Positions 1 through 10,405 of a stretch of DNA of 64,000 nucleotides are shown here, in pieces (positions within the stretch are counted from its first letter, which is position 1; each line of letters begins with the position of its first letter). The position numbers were made by a program, and so were the translations under genes. This DNA comes from Ilex aquifolium. Lineage: Eukaryota; Streptophyta; Magnoliopsida; Aquifoliales; Aquifoliaceae. The notes under the pieces were generated by a model, which was given only the letters and a program-made list of their open reading frames with translations, made no database searches and was not told the origin of the DNA. Location of the stretch: NCBI GenBank assembly GCA_951799425.1, contig OX637393.1, forward strand, positions 8,812,244 through 8,876,243, written 5' to 3'.

Positions 1-345
1 GGTTGATGAACGTGCTGGACTTGCAAGAGGGGACATTTGCTCTCTGTGGTGGAATTTGGTTGTTTATGATAAAATTTGTGTTTCTTTATTGGAATTTGGT
101 TGTTTATGGTTTGGTTGTTTTGAATTTTGCTTTGTCAAATTTTAGTGGTGGAATTTGGTTTTTGATGGAAGATGGTGGATGTTGAAAATATGTTTGCATG
201 TTTGGTTTGTTTTGGTTTTTTGTTTTGTAATATGATAGTGGTGGAATTTGGTTTTTGATGAAGATGTTGGATGTTGAATTTGGAGTACGTTGTTTTGGTT
301 TTTGCTTTGTGCTATGTTAGTGGTGGAATTTGGTTTTTGATGGAT
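1..345. repeat. degenerate tandem repeat, GT-rich
   Basis: A phrase of about 20 bases, GGTGGAATTTGGTTTTTGATG, or a close variant of it, recurs near positions 47, 147, 240 and 320. Each copy is followed by a spacer containing GATG and TTGAATTTG-like words. Copies are 80 to 100 bases apart. The short open frame at the left edge is made of this repeat and shows no codon structure. Confidence 0.6.
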
Positions 346-1444
346 ATATTAGATGTTTGAATTTGATGTGTACAAATCTTTTTATGATAAACAAATCAAA
401 CAAGTTAAATGGATCTGTAATTGTGATGAGTGGAAGGGTTATCGTGTGAACCCGAAGTTAATCCAAAACGATCACTTTATTTGATGGATTACACTAGCCG
501 TGTCGAGTAACCCGCCAAATAAGTGGATTGTGTTAATTTTTCGCAATTTTCACCAATCTAATAAAAGATTCGTGTCTGGGTTGAGTGAATTTGGACACGA
601 ACTTGTTTAACCTGACACGAACCCTCTTAACCCGACATGATTATCACCCCTAATATTGTTGTATAAGAGTTAAAAATATCGCATAGCTCCCGGTTTGTCC
701 GGAGAAAATAAAAAATATGGACCCCACTTTTATTCTATTATTTCAAAAGTAGCCATCATGTTAAGGGGCATTATATTATGATAAATCTAATCATTGACAT
801 CATGTGTTAGCACTTTTTTATTTACATTTTGTTTGGTATAGGTGAAAATAAGATGGATGAAAAGTAGGATAGAAAAAATAATTTTCCTCCGTTTGGTTAA
901 GAAGGAAAGATGGAGAGAAAGAAAAATTTAATGAAAAAATAATCCTTACCGCTCATCAAGTTGGATCACTTCAAATATGGAAGAAAAATGGCAAAAAGTG
1001 GACTGCCAAAGGTGTCAGCAATGGGCTCCATGGTAGTATAATATCCATAACTATTTAAGGACATTTATGATATTTAATTAGTAATGTTGTTTTTTTTATT
1101 TCAAAAAATAGCAAAAAAATTATACTTTCTACTTTTTCATTCTTTCTACCAACCATAAAGAATGGAAAAAATAATTTTTTTCCTTTAGAGTTGAAAAATT
1201 TGTTCTTCCTATTTTTTCATCCTTCCTATTTTTTATCCCTCCTACTAAAAGGACCATTATTTTTAGCTCAAATTTGGGCAGACTACAAGTTGTAGGCAAG
1301 AGTGATACCTTTTCCTTTCCAATTTTTTTTCCTCTCTATTTTACTTTCCAACCAAACAAAAGAAAACCTCTATTTTTCCCTTCCTTTTTATCTATCTTTT
1401 TCCATCCACTCAATTTTGACAAAAGTATTTTAACTCCCTGTGGT
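346..1444. other. spacer with hAT-like remnant and MITE-like inverted repeat
   Basis: No gene is seen. About 430-652 has words such as CGTGTCGAGTAACCCG and ends with ATTATCACCCCTA. It resembles the right half of the hAT element at 26,955-27,618, so it is probably a decayed relative. From about 826 to 1,430 the left side is purine-rich (GTTTGGTATAGGTGAAAATAAG) and the right side is the pyrimidine-rich reverse, with CCAACCAAACAAAAG near 1,350. This suggests an old foldback MITE. Neither has a clear target duplication. Confidence 0.4.
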
Positions 1445-1814
1445 TAAGCTATTCTGCACCAAGGGGTAAACTCGGACTCGGATAGGATTGTGCGTGCCGG
1501 GCCCTTCGGGTGTCATATTTTGGCCGAGTTTACCATACCTCCGGCCCCTATGTTAGGCGGCCGTAATATTTTGTTACGTTATACCGCTCTTACGCTAGAA
1601 AGAAAAGGTTCCACACCAACTCCCGTTCTGCGGCGTGGTGGCAGGACCGCTAGGGGATTGGCTCCGGGGTGTAGATAGGGTTCAATCTGCAGGGGTCATG
1701 CAAGTAATAGGCCTCTTCCCTTCTCTTTTGGATGAATGGGGTGGTTTAGAAGGCGCTTTCCGATCTACGGTCCCTCGGAGCGAAGGGTTAGGCAGGTAAT
1801 ATGGGCCCTCACCC
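1445..1814. other. organelle-like GC-rich island (possible mitochondrial insert)
   Basis: This stretch of about 370 bases is much richer in GC than the AT-rich flanks. It has the style of plant mitochondrial DNA: long mixed-sequence runs such as GTGCCGGGCCCTTCGGGTG and GGTCCCTCGGAGCGAAGG, and no low-complexity tracts. A 62-codon open frame lies inside (1,490-1,678, +), but I do not recognise its product. I could not name the organelle locus, so the origin is inferred from composition only. Confidence 0.45.
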
Positions 1815-1979
1815 CTTATCGTTTCAAATGCACATAACTCTCTTAATGTTATTAGATTAAACTGTAACTATTACAAATTCCGTCAATTTAGATGAATTTT
1901 GTGATATACGCGTGCAACTCGAGAGTAGGGATGAATCCAATAACATAAGTGAGTTATGTGTATATTTTGAAACGACAAG
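1815..1979. mobile_element. short foldback MITE
   Basis: The ends are inverted repeats of about 27 bases. The left end reads CTTATCGTTTCAAATGCAC and the right end is its imperfect reverse complement (GTGTATATTTTGAAACGACAAG on the plus strand). It lies directly beside the organelle-like island. No convincing target duplication is seen, so the superfamily is open. Confidence 0.5.
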
Positions 1980-2367
1980 AGTAATGTACACAATAGTCTA
2001 ACCACAAAAAGGGTTAAAAGAATTTTGCCCTTCAATTTTTCCTCATACTAAAAAGGGTAACTATGGGTGACTAAAATTAGTAAAAACAGATAAAGTTAAG
2101 TGGATGTGAGTCCAGCCAATACTAGATCAAAATCTCCTCCAATATATTTCTTCTTCAATTATTTTTATAATATATCTACTTGTATATAACGAGTATCATT
2201 TGAAGGAATGATATGTTATGAGTCCAACCAATATTGGATTAAGATTTTCTTTGATATATATATTTTTTTATGATTGAGTATATATTATTAATGAATAAAA
2301 AACTCACTTGTATATGTTACTTAAAAGAGAATGACATTTTATCTGTTAAAAAAAATTTGAAGAAAAA
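1980..2367. other. AT-rich spacer
   Basis: No gene, RNA gene or clear repeat is seen. The words AGTCCAACCAATATTGGATT and AGTCCAGCCAATACTAGATC show a small internal duplication. Confidence 0.5.
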
Positions 2368-2377
2368 TATATTATAA

Positions 2378-2720
2378 GGTTAATAGTATTTTTAGTCCTG
2401 AAAGTATGTATTTTTTTATCAATTTAGTCACTAATGTATTAATTTTATTAATTTGGTCTCTAAAGTATTCAATTCGTGTCATTTTGGTTATCATATAGAC
2501 CGACCATTAAGTTTTTTAACAGAAGTGACCACGTGTTATTTTTTTAGACGGTATCACGTGCTCAACACATGATCATTCTATCAAAAACTTAATGGTCCGT
2601 CTATGTAGGAACCAAAATGACACGATTTGAATATTTTAGGGACTAAATTGATAAAATTGATACATTAAAAACTAAATTAATAAAAAATACATACTTTAAT
2701 AATAAAAAATCTGTTAACCC
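2378..2720. mobile_element. foldback MITE with 10-base target duplication (Mutator-like)
   Basis: Almost the whole 343 bases fold back on themselves. The left half has TTTAGTCC, CAATTTAGTCAC and GTGTCATTTTGG; the right half has their reverse complements, CCAAAATGACACG and GGGACTAAATTG. The termini are GGTTAATAG and CTGTTAACCC. A perfect direct repeat, TATATTATAA, lies at 2,368-2,377 and 2,721-2,730. A 10-base duplication fits the Mutator superfamily, whose usual size is 8 to 11 bases. No coding capacity. Confidence 0.75.
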
Positions 2721-2928
2721 TATATTATAAGAGTAATGTTGATTGGACCTAAAAATCTGACATAATGATGTGATTTTAGTAGAACCATTAGATCAATACT
2801 AAGTTTCAATACTTGATGAGATTACAATCAATTCAAAAATCATAGTGAATTAAGTCCCAATAGCATTATTCATGTGATAATAGATCCAACTTCAGCCGAT
2901 ATTAGCTTCTTAGTTCGGACATACACAT

Positions 2929-2964
2929 CACGTGTTTTGTACACACTACACCAACGATATATAC
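2929..2964 (+). promoter_or_regulatory. G-box and TATA box upstream of the hydrolase gene
   Basis: A G-box core CACGTG lies at 2,929-2,934 and a TATA-like TATATAC at 2,958-2,964, about 85 bases before the start codon. A CT/CGCT tract at 2,997-3,037 fills the leader between them, a common feature of plant leaders. Transcription start is inferred to be near 2,990. Confidence 0.5.
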
Positions 2965-3047
2965 CCTTTGATTCCCTCTCGTTTCCTGTACGCCATCTCT
3001 CTCTCTCTCTCTCTCGCGCTCGCTCGCTCGCTCGCTCTTTCAGAATA

Positions 3048-6000
3048 ATGGAAACAGCTGTTAGTGCAGCGGAGAAGGAAAATGCAGAGCCGCGATCGGC
3101 TCTGATCTTTCTCGGGACCGGTTGTTCGGGTTCAGTTCCGAAGATTATGTGCTTGATCCAGCCGTCCGATCCACCTTGCCAAGTCTGCTTCCAGTCAAAG
3201 TCAATCCCTCCTGAGCTTAACCCTAACTATAGGTAATTTTGACTGGCATTATGTTTTTCTTGTATGTTTTGATTGAATGTTTCTTGATTGTGTTAAATTC
3301 AGATCAATTTGAGGCATTTGACTGTGAGTGTAAGTTAAACGACTATCTACTTCAAAAGCATAAGCATAAGTTGACGGTGTAACTTAAATATTTATACGTG
3401 CACACTATATTTTGAGCCAAAAAACAAGTGTAAAAAACTTTTAATAAGCAGGACGGCGAGATTCGAACACTGCCTCCTACTTTGATACTAAGTTAAATAA
3501 CTATCTACTTTGAAAGATTAAGCAGATGTAACTTAAGTATTTTTACTTCGAAAGAAGGTTTGTTGAATGCACTCTTTTGGTGCCAAATTGAAATGAGCAA
3601 TACTACTCGTACCACCTAATTTGTTTGAACTAATTTGTTGATAAAATCCATCACAACTATTGGATTGGATTGATAGTAGGTCCTATTATTTTTTAGGACC
3701 AGCTACCAAGCCAAAGACTGTGATACATTAGATCCAATTTGCGGGAATTAGGATTTCGGGCAATATGTTAGGCAAGTCTATGTTATAGCATTTATTGGTT
3801 GTAGGTGATAGAAGTACAAGTGGTCTAATGATAGTTATGTTGTAGCCTTTGATGTGTTCTCTGATTTCAAACCCAATCAGATTGTCAACAAAAAGGCCCC
3901 GAAGCAATTAAGACTGCTCTGGATGGCATGACCCATATTCTGTTAAGTGTTGATTAGTTGTTGTTTCTTTGTCCTTCAGCTCGTGAAGCATTGCAATGAG
4001 GATTAATGGAATTATTTTTATGAATTTATAGGTGTAATACATCTCTTCTTATTGACTATTGCCCGAGTGGTAGCGAACACAGATATATATTAATTGATGT
4101 TGGAAAGACATTCAGAGAGCAAGTACTCCGTTGGTTCACTTTTTATAACATTCCTCGGGTGGATTCTGTGAGTTTATTTCTCTTTTTTTTAAGTCTATGT
4201 CCTTTTAGTTTCTCAATGTATAACTAGTATGTTAAGGAATTTTTCTTATCATATTCGTGATTTTTACATTGGTTACCCTTAAACAAAAGATTTATTGAAG
4301 ATTGGCATCTGTCATATTTCTAAGTGATCTTGACTTCTCAAACCACATAAAACGTCCGCACTATGAGATAAGGCAACTCGTGATCTGTCTTTTGGTTCTT
4401 AGTAAGGATTGGAGAGAGAGAGTTTAGAGTTAGTATTGCTATCGAGTTAAGAACTAGAGTTTGAATTATTTTCTTAACAACTGAACTGACTTGTTTCAGA
4501 ATTCAAGTTACTCCTGAACATCTTAATCTTCAGTGTACTTGAATAATCTTATTTTGCGTGTTTTGACTCGAATAGAAAATAAAACACTTACATTGACAAT
4601 TTGAGAAGTCAACAGAAAGAGCATGGAACTCTTAACATATTTGATTATCTTATGGAAGAAAGTCCTATGATTTTGCACAGTTTTTATGTAAAGTTGTTTA
4701 CTGTTTTCCTGATTGTTTGATACTTGATGTAGTTATCACTAGATTCTAAACTATTCCTTCATTTTTTGTTGTATTTTTTTCCGTTTCCATTTGAAAGAGA
4801 AACAAGAGAAAATTTGTTATTTGAGTATTGATTACTTGTGAAGTTTTAACGATAAATATCTCTTAGAGGGACAAACTGAAACCATTTTTAATATAGGCAA
4901 CTAAACTACAAAAAAAATTCAGCCATTGAACTTTAAATTTTGTGAGAATGTGCTGGATAGGATGTGATCGTCAATATATGTACTTGAACCGCATTTATCA
5001 CTTTTTTTCTTCACAATTGAGTGGAGTATGAGGAACTTATGCTTGTGTCAACTGCAGATTGTTTTGACTCATGAACATGCTGATGCTGTTCTTGGTCTGG
5101 ATGATATTCGTACTGTTCAGCCATTTAGTCCAACAAATGACATTGATCCTACCCCCATCTACCTCTCTTTGGATGCGATGGAGAGGTACCTGTTGTATTT
5201 TTGTTACAGTGGATGTGTCTGTTATTGGCCATCATGTGCAAGCCAATTTAGTTTGATAATGTGATGCATGAGAGATAATATTGTGCCAGCCAATTTGGTT
5301 TAATAATGTAACACTGAGGGATAATATGTGAAAGACATTGCTGTCACTTCAAATTGCGTTCTTAGAATATTGAGGTGTGAAACAAGGTATTAGCATCTAT
5401 CATCTGATTTATTTTCGTAATTTAAACAAGGTATTAGCTTGTGTGTAATTTAAACTTTCTAGTGGTGAAATCTTTTCAATATTGATGTCAAGAATGTTTC
5501 AAAGAAAAATATTATGCACAAATAAGATTGTAGGTAAATGTCCCGATTTTTGTTACTATGACTTAAATGGAAATTTATGAGCTAAAGTGAGAAGAAGTAA
5601 CAAGAATCAATGTAATTGGTCCGAACAAAAATCAGTAATAAAGGATAACTTAACAAGCACTGGCTATATGGTGTTATTGGATGTGTCATGTGGGAGTTAT
5701 AAGGTGACATTAGAGGTGGTTTTTATTTGGTCACCCAATATCAATGGGCTGTCTGGCAGTGTCTTAACATAGAAGATTTTTTTTTTTTGTCAAATTCATT
5801 CCGTTTCTTAATTTAAGATACAAAATGGCCTTGTTGACAGCCTTCTAATTCATCTAAATTATGAGGCAGTGCAATGTTGGAACTAAATTTTGAGATAAGC
5901 GGATCTTTCTTCACCATAGAGGATTTTGGATCTGAAATATGGACCATGTTTCACAAATGATTATCTCCTATTTATATACTATCAATTGTTGATTGCACCC

Positions 6001-8551
6001 TTTCTTGATCCCCGTGCATGTTGTCTTTGAAACAGCATCTCGGGAAAATTTCCTTACTTGGTTCAGAAAAAAAATAAGGCCGGCCAGGAAGTGAGACAGG
6101 TAGCACAGCTTGACTGGAAGATAATTGAGAATGACTGTGAGAAGCCGTTTGTTGCATCAGGGCTAGAATTTGTTCCGTTGCCAGTTAATTTCCTTTCATG
6201 TCCTTTCTTTATAATGCAATTTCTTTGTTCCTCTCTATTCGATATTTAGAATTATTTTCTCATGTAGGTGATGCATGGTGAAGATTATATATGTTTGGGT
6301 TTTCTTTTCGGCGAAAAATTTAGAGTAGCTTATATATCTGACATTTCACGCTTTCTTCCAACCACAGAGCATTGTGAGTTATGCTTCATCCATTTTATTT
6401 TAAAAATGTTCTATCCCCCTATACAATGCCATGCGTATGCTTGAACTCTTTTGTTTAGAGAATCTAAGGGATGTCAAGAACTAGTCTCTGCTCCATATTT
6501 CTTAACGGGAGACTCAGTCTTTTAGAAATTCTGGAATTTGTTTTAATTGATGATACTTCACTTCTGCAACCATGCCACACATTGCTTTGTTCAACTTGAG
6601 AAAAACATAAGAAAGAAAAAAAATTACTTAATAAACCAACTGTGAATTTTATGCTCAGCTTTGCTTGGGTCTTTCTAGTAGCCAATAGGAAACTGAGAGT
6701 GTCCATTCTCTTCACAGATTCCTTTTTAGTTCTCTGACAGAAAGTTCAAGTCTCTGAGAAGCAAACTTGTCCCATTTCCCTCCACCAAAAAGTAAAAACT
6801 GAAACAAAGAACAGAAAAAGGAAAAGAAAATGATGGAGGAGGAACCTAGGGAAAGGGGAGGAGGGGTAGAGTAGAGAGTTCACTAAGCTTGTTCCCCACA
6901 CCTTTATTATGTAGTTTTAGGCTGCTCAAAATGCACAGATTTTAACTAAACAAGTTTTCTGCTGGGTGAAGGGAAATATTGTAGTGTTGGAAAAAGAAAA
7001 AGAATAAAAATGAAAAAATAAGTAGTTTCATGTTAATGTCTTATATTATTGAGTGTACATAGCTGAAATCATGAAACATTGGCTTAAGGGATTTTTTGAT
7101 TCTCCAGATATTTCAAAAAACAGTGGTCGACAGTTGGATCTTCTTATCTTGGACACACTTAACAAGGTCAGTCTTGACATTAATTTTTTTTTTTGGGTAC
7201 TTTTTGTTCACCTCCATGGACTTTTTTACTTGCTATAATTCCTGGATGGAGTCGGGGGTTGGAGGTAGTAAGGAGTACCAATGTGCTGACCCATCAGTTC
7301 TGTTTTGCCAATTTGGTTTATATGCCTGACTCAATTACAAAGAAGTTTTAGCTATTTTGTTTGTTGAAAATTTGTTTAGGGTGATATGTTGTAGAATGAG
7401 AGGTTCTACTGATCAGTATTCAATTTCCTGCTATTGGCCTTTTATTCAGCTCTTTCTTGTTTTGCTGCTTGTGTCTTGCTTGAGGGGCCTGATTAATTCT
7501 TTTGTGGTCATAGCACCTGTTGTTGACAGGAAGTGAGTTCCCCGGACAACAAAACGACGATCCATTATTTGAGAATTGGTGTCTTTTAAGGAGTTATTTG
7601 TAATTCCAGGTTTACAGTGGGGATGTATTTACATTTTCTGTTGATTGGTGTATAGTGTCATTAAGACTATGTGACACTACCTCCAATGCAATGCAATGCT
7701 CCAACTCAATTGGAAGTGATCTAATTCAACTATGTTGGATTGGCTACATGATTCCAGTGAATCCCCGGGATTGTGCTTCATCTCAAAACATGCATTTCGT
7801 TGACTAGCGGGCCAAGATATTTTTTTTGCTACTTCAGTTCATATTCTGTGTTTTCACATCTTTTTCTTTATTAGGATCTTGTATCAGCCTTTTTTTTTTT
7901 GTTGCGTTGCTAATTTTTACCCGCACAAGAATCTCTTATTGTCTTTGTTTTTTCCTTGCAAATTTTCGGCAGATCGGGTCCCATAATGTACACTTTTGCC
8001 TCCCCCAGGTTTGCCCCATTTTTTCCGAAGAAGTTAAATCCTAATTCTTTTACATGCCTTTATTATTTGGGTAAATGCTGCATGTGTAGTGTGTACACTT
8101 ACAGACAATGTTGTCCTCCAGACCCTTGAGGCTGTGAAGAAGTTATGCCCAAAGCAAGCTTTGTTAATTGGAATGACCCATCAGTTTGATCACCACAGGG
8201 ATAATGAATTTCTTGTGGAATGGTCTAGAAGGTACCATCTTACAGTATCTCAATCTTCTTAGTGTAAATTCATCTTGAATCAGCGGCAAGCAAGATTGAG
8301 ACTCAATTCTTGATATTCATTACGTCCAAATTTAATATTGAAGCATTTTTGTATGATCGCCACGGGCCTTGCCTGATGGTAGTTGTGTGGTCAAAAGACC
8401 AAATGGAGATATGAGACTGATTTTTGCAGCACTTTGAAAGTTTTTAGCCATAATGGACTGATCTTTGAACCTTCACTATCGTTTGCTTTATAGAGAAGGA
8501 ATCCTGGTTCAGCTTGCACATGATGGCTTAAGAATCCCCATCGACCTGTAA
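3048..8551 (+). CDS. metallo-beta-lactamase-fold hydrolase (PhnP-like), nine exons
   Basis: Exons: 3048-3232, 4032-4167, 5058-5185, 6036-6183, 6268-6373, 7108-7166, 7973-8008, 8122-8231 and 8494-8551. All introns are GT-AG and the phases close to give 321 residues. The product resembles the plant 'putative hydrolase C777.06c' family, predicted metal-dependent hydrolases related to bacterial PhnP phosphodiesterases; its plant substrate is unknown. Visible motifs are GTGCSGSVP (residues 23-31), the HEHAD metal motif (H112, H114, D116), MHGED (H202), SDISR (D224) and GMTHQFDHH (H286). Position 117 is Ala, where PhnP has a second metal His. Exon 7 is only 36 bases, encoding IGSHNVHFCLPQ, and is expected from family alignment. 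The chosen start is the first ATG after the CT-rich leader and gives the usual length of about 320 residues. There is no signal peptide, so it is probably cytosolic. Family call is firm; substrate is not. Confidence 0.88.
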
Positions 8552-9288
8552 TGAGGTAAGATTCAACCATAGCTACATCTTGTACATTGGAATGTATCTC
8601 GCATCGAAATACATTTAACACTCAAATTATAATAACTTTATTACAAGTTTGCCTTGTTTTCCTTTCGATTAAATGCCCGAAATACGACTTGCAACTTTTA
8701 AGGGAAAGAAATGTTAGATTTATGGGGATCTATCTTAATGTTGTGTCTGCAGGTTGATGTGTGAAGCATGAATTATGACCAAAATATACTTCATTGTGTC
8801 ATTCCATACTAGATCGATTGGAGAGAAACACAACATAATTGATGATTAATTACCTATAGTATCAGAAGCTGTGACTCGAGAGATAGAAACCTTACAGGGA
8901 GGAAGGGAAAAAAAAAAAAAGTCCAGTAGTCTATGCTGGTATAATTTGTGTGACACTCATCCTAATGTTATGATAATTATTATAATGAGAATAATATTTA
9001 TCATTACCCTTGAGGGGTTATGTAGTGTACTTGGTGAAATGACTGTTCATGTCTAGTAATGATATCCATAGTAGTTGAGTATGTACAGTTATATGGGAAT
9101 TCCATGAGCTATTTATCTAGATGATTCTAATATTATATTGGCCACTTCCCCATTGTAAGTGTGCTTTATCGAAGTTACTACAAAATAAATCGTGAGGTTA
9201 TAATTCAATGATTTCAATCTAGTGTAGTTACATCAACATAGGGTGATTTGGGATCAATCTGGACAATGTATGTTCGATATTAAAATAT
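8552..9288. other. 3' flank of the hydrolase gene
   Basis: This contains the 3' untranslated region and spacer. No further gene, RNA or repeat is evident. Several AATAAA-like words occur, but none can be chosen as the polyadenylation signal from sequence alone. Confidence 0.4.
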
Positions 9289-9882
9289 ATAGTTATTGTC
9301 TGTGCCTGAAGGCACAGTGTAATAAAAAATGGTGAACAATAAACATATTTGTATTCATATTCAAAATTAAATCACAAACATAAAGAAGAGATAAAAGAAT
9401 TTAAGCATCGGTTTGTAGTGGGGGTGTGAGGTGGTGGGCGGCAGTGGTGGTGATAGGAAACGGTGATGGTTGTGGTGGGTGGCAATGACTGTGGTGGCGG
9501 TGGTGACGGCGACGATGGTGGTGGCGGTGGTGACGGCGATGATGGTGGTGGCGGCGACGACGATGGTGGGGGTGGCGGTGGTGGCGGCGATGGCTGCAGT
9601 GGCGGTGGCGGTGGTGGTGGTGGTGGTAGAAGTAGTAGTACATCGGTTTCAAATACTATTATTTTTTTTAAAGTAGTTATGAGAAATAATTTCTAAAAGT
9701 ATTTTTAAAAAATCATTTCAAACACACCATTAAGGACCTATTTTTTCTATTAAATTTAGAGTGTTAATATTAGCAGTTAGATTAATTTTAAAGTAAAATT
9801 TAAAGTGATCTCAACCGCGAATAGCAAAAGCTATTTTATTTATCTTTTGAGATTTGAATTGTAAACTACTTTATTATATAGA
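9289..9882 (-). mobile_element. small non-autonomous Helitron, copy 2
   Basis: Read on the minus strand, it starts TCTATATAATAAAGTA at 9,882, after an A. It ends with a hairpin, TGTGCCTTCAGGCACA (9,301-9,316), followed by AATAACTAT. The same start, internal sequence and 3' hairpin are found in the opposite orientation at 33,570-34,235. Helitrons typically begin TC and end with a hairpin plus CTRR. Here the last CTAG has decayed to CTAT, so the exact end is approximate. The middle is a GGTGGC-type array. Confidence 0.7.
9408..9642. repeat. GGTGGC/GGTGAC trinucleotide-rich minisatellite
   Basis: Irregular tandem units of GGTGGT, GGTGGC, GGTGACGGCGA and GATGGTGGTGG fill this stretch inside the Helitron. 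The open frames here code only for runs of His/Arg, Gly/Asp or Val/Ala in different frames. They are a by-product of the repeat and not a gene. Confidence 0.85.
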
Positions 9883-10396
9883 TTATGATTTATTCTAACC
9901 AATTTTAGGATAGGTTATAATATTTTAAGATTTGTCTTAACGTGTTTTTTTTTTTGTCATAACTTAACCCCATTTAACTATAATGTGACCCAAAAAGGTG
10001 TAATTTGATCTCAATGTAATTTTTGGTACGATACCTCTATCAGTAAGATAGTCACACCTAGGTCTGTCAATCATGTCTAGTAAAGTAAGTTCGTGTCAGA
10101 TTTAAGCGGGTTTGTGTTAAAAGCACTTCACTCATATTCGATTTGTTTATTAATTCGTGTCTAACAAATTGTGTTACATCAAGTTTATGTCTTGTATTAT
10201 CGATATATAAATACGTTATGTTATGTATATTTTTTAATTGACTTCATTTATATTTGATTTATTTATTAATTATGTTGGGTTTACTTATTTACAAAATAGA
10301 TAGTATAAAAAAAAATCTTAAAATTTTTAATTTCATGTTGTGTTCTTTAGCGTCCATTTCCACTTTCCAATGTATTGTAGTTTTGAGGTTGATGGT
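9883..10396. other. AT-rich spacer
   Basis: No gene is seen. The sequence contains degenerate words of the GTGTCAGATTTAAGCGGG type that resemble the inside of the hAT element at 27 kb, but it has no terminal repeats. Confidence 0.35.
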
Positions 10397-10405
10397 TTGG
10401 TTTAA

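Noticed and set aside
3445-3480. tRNA-like GGCGAGATTCGAACAC in intron 1 of the hydrolase gene
   Set aside because: It resembles the reverse of a T-arm only; the rest of a tRNA is missing.
9401-9696. Long His/Arg- and Gly/Asp-rich open frames on both strands
   Set aside because: They are translations of a triplet-based minisatellite and differ in every frame; no start context, introns or family.
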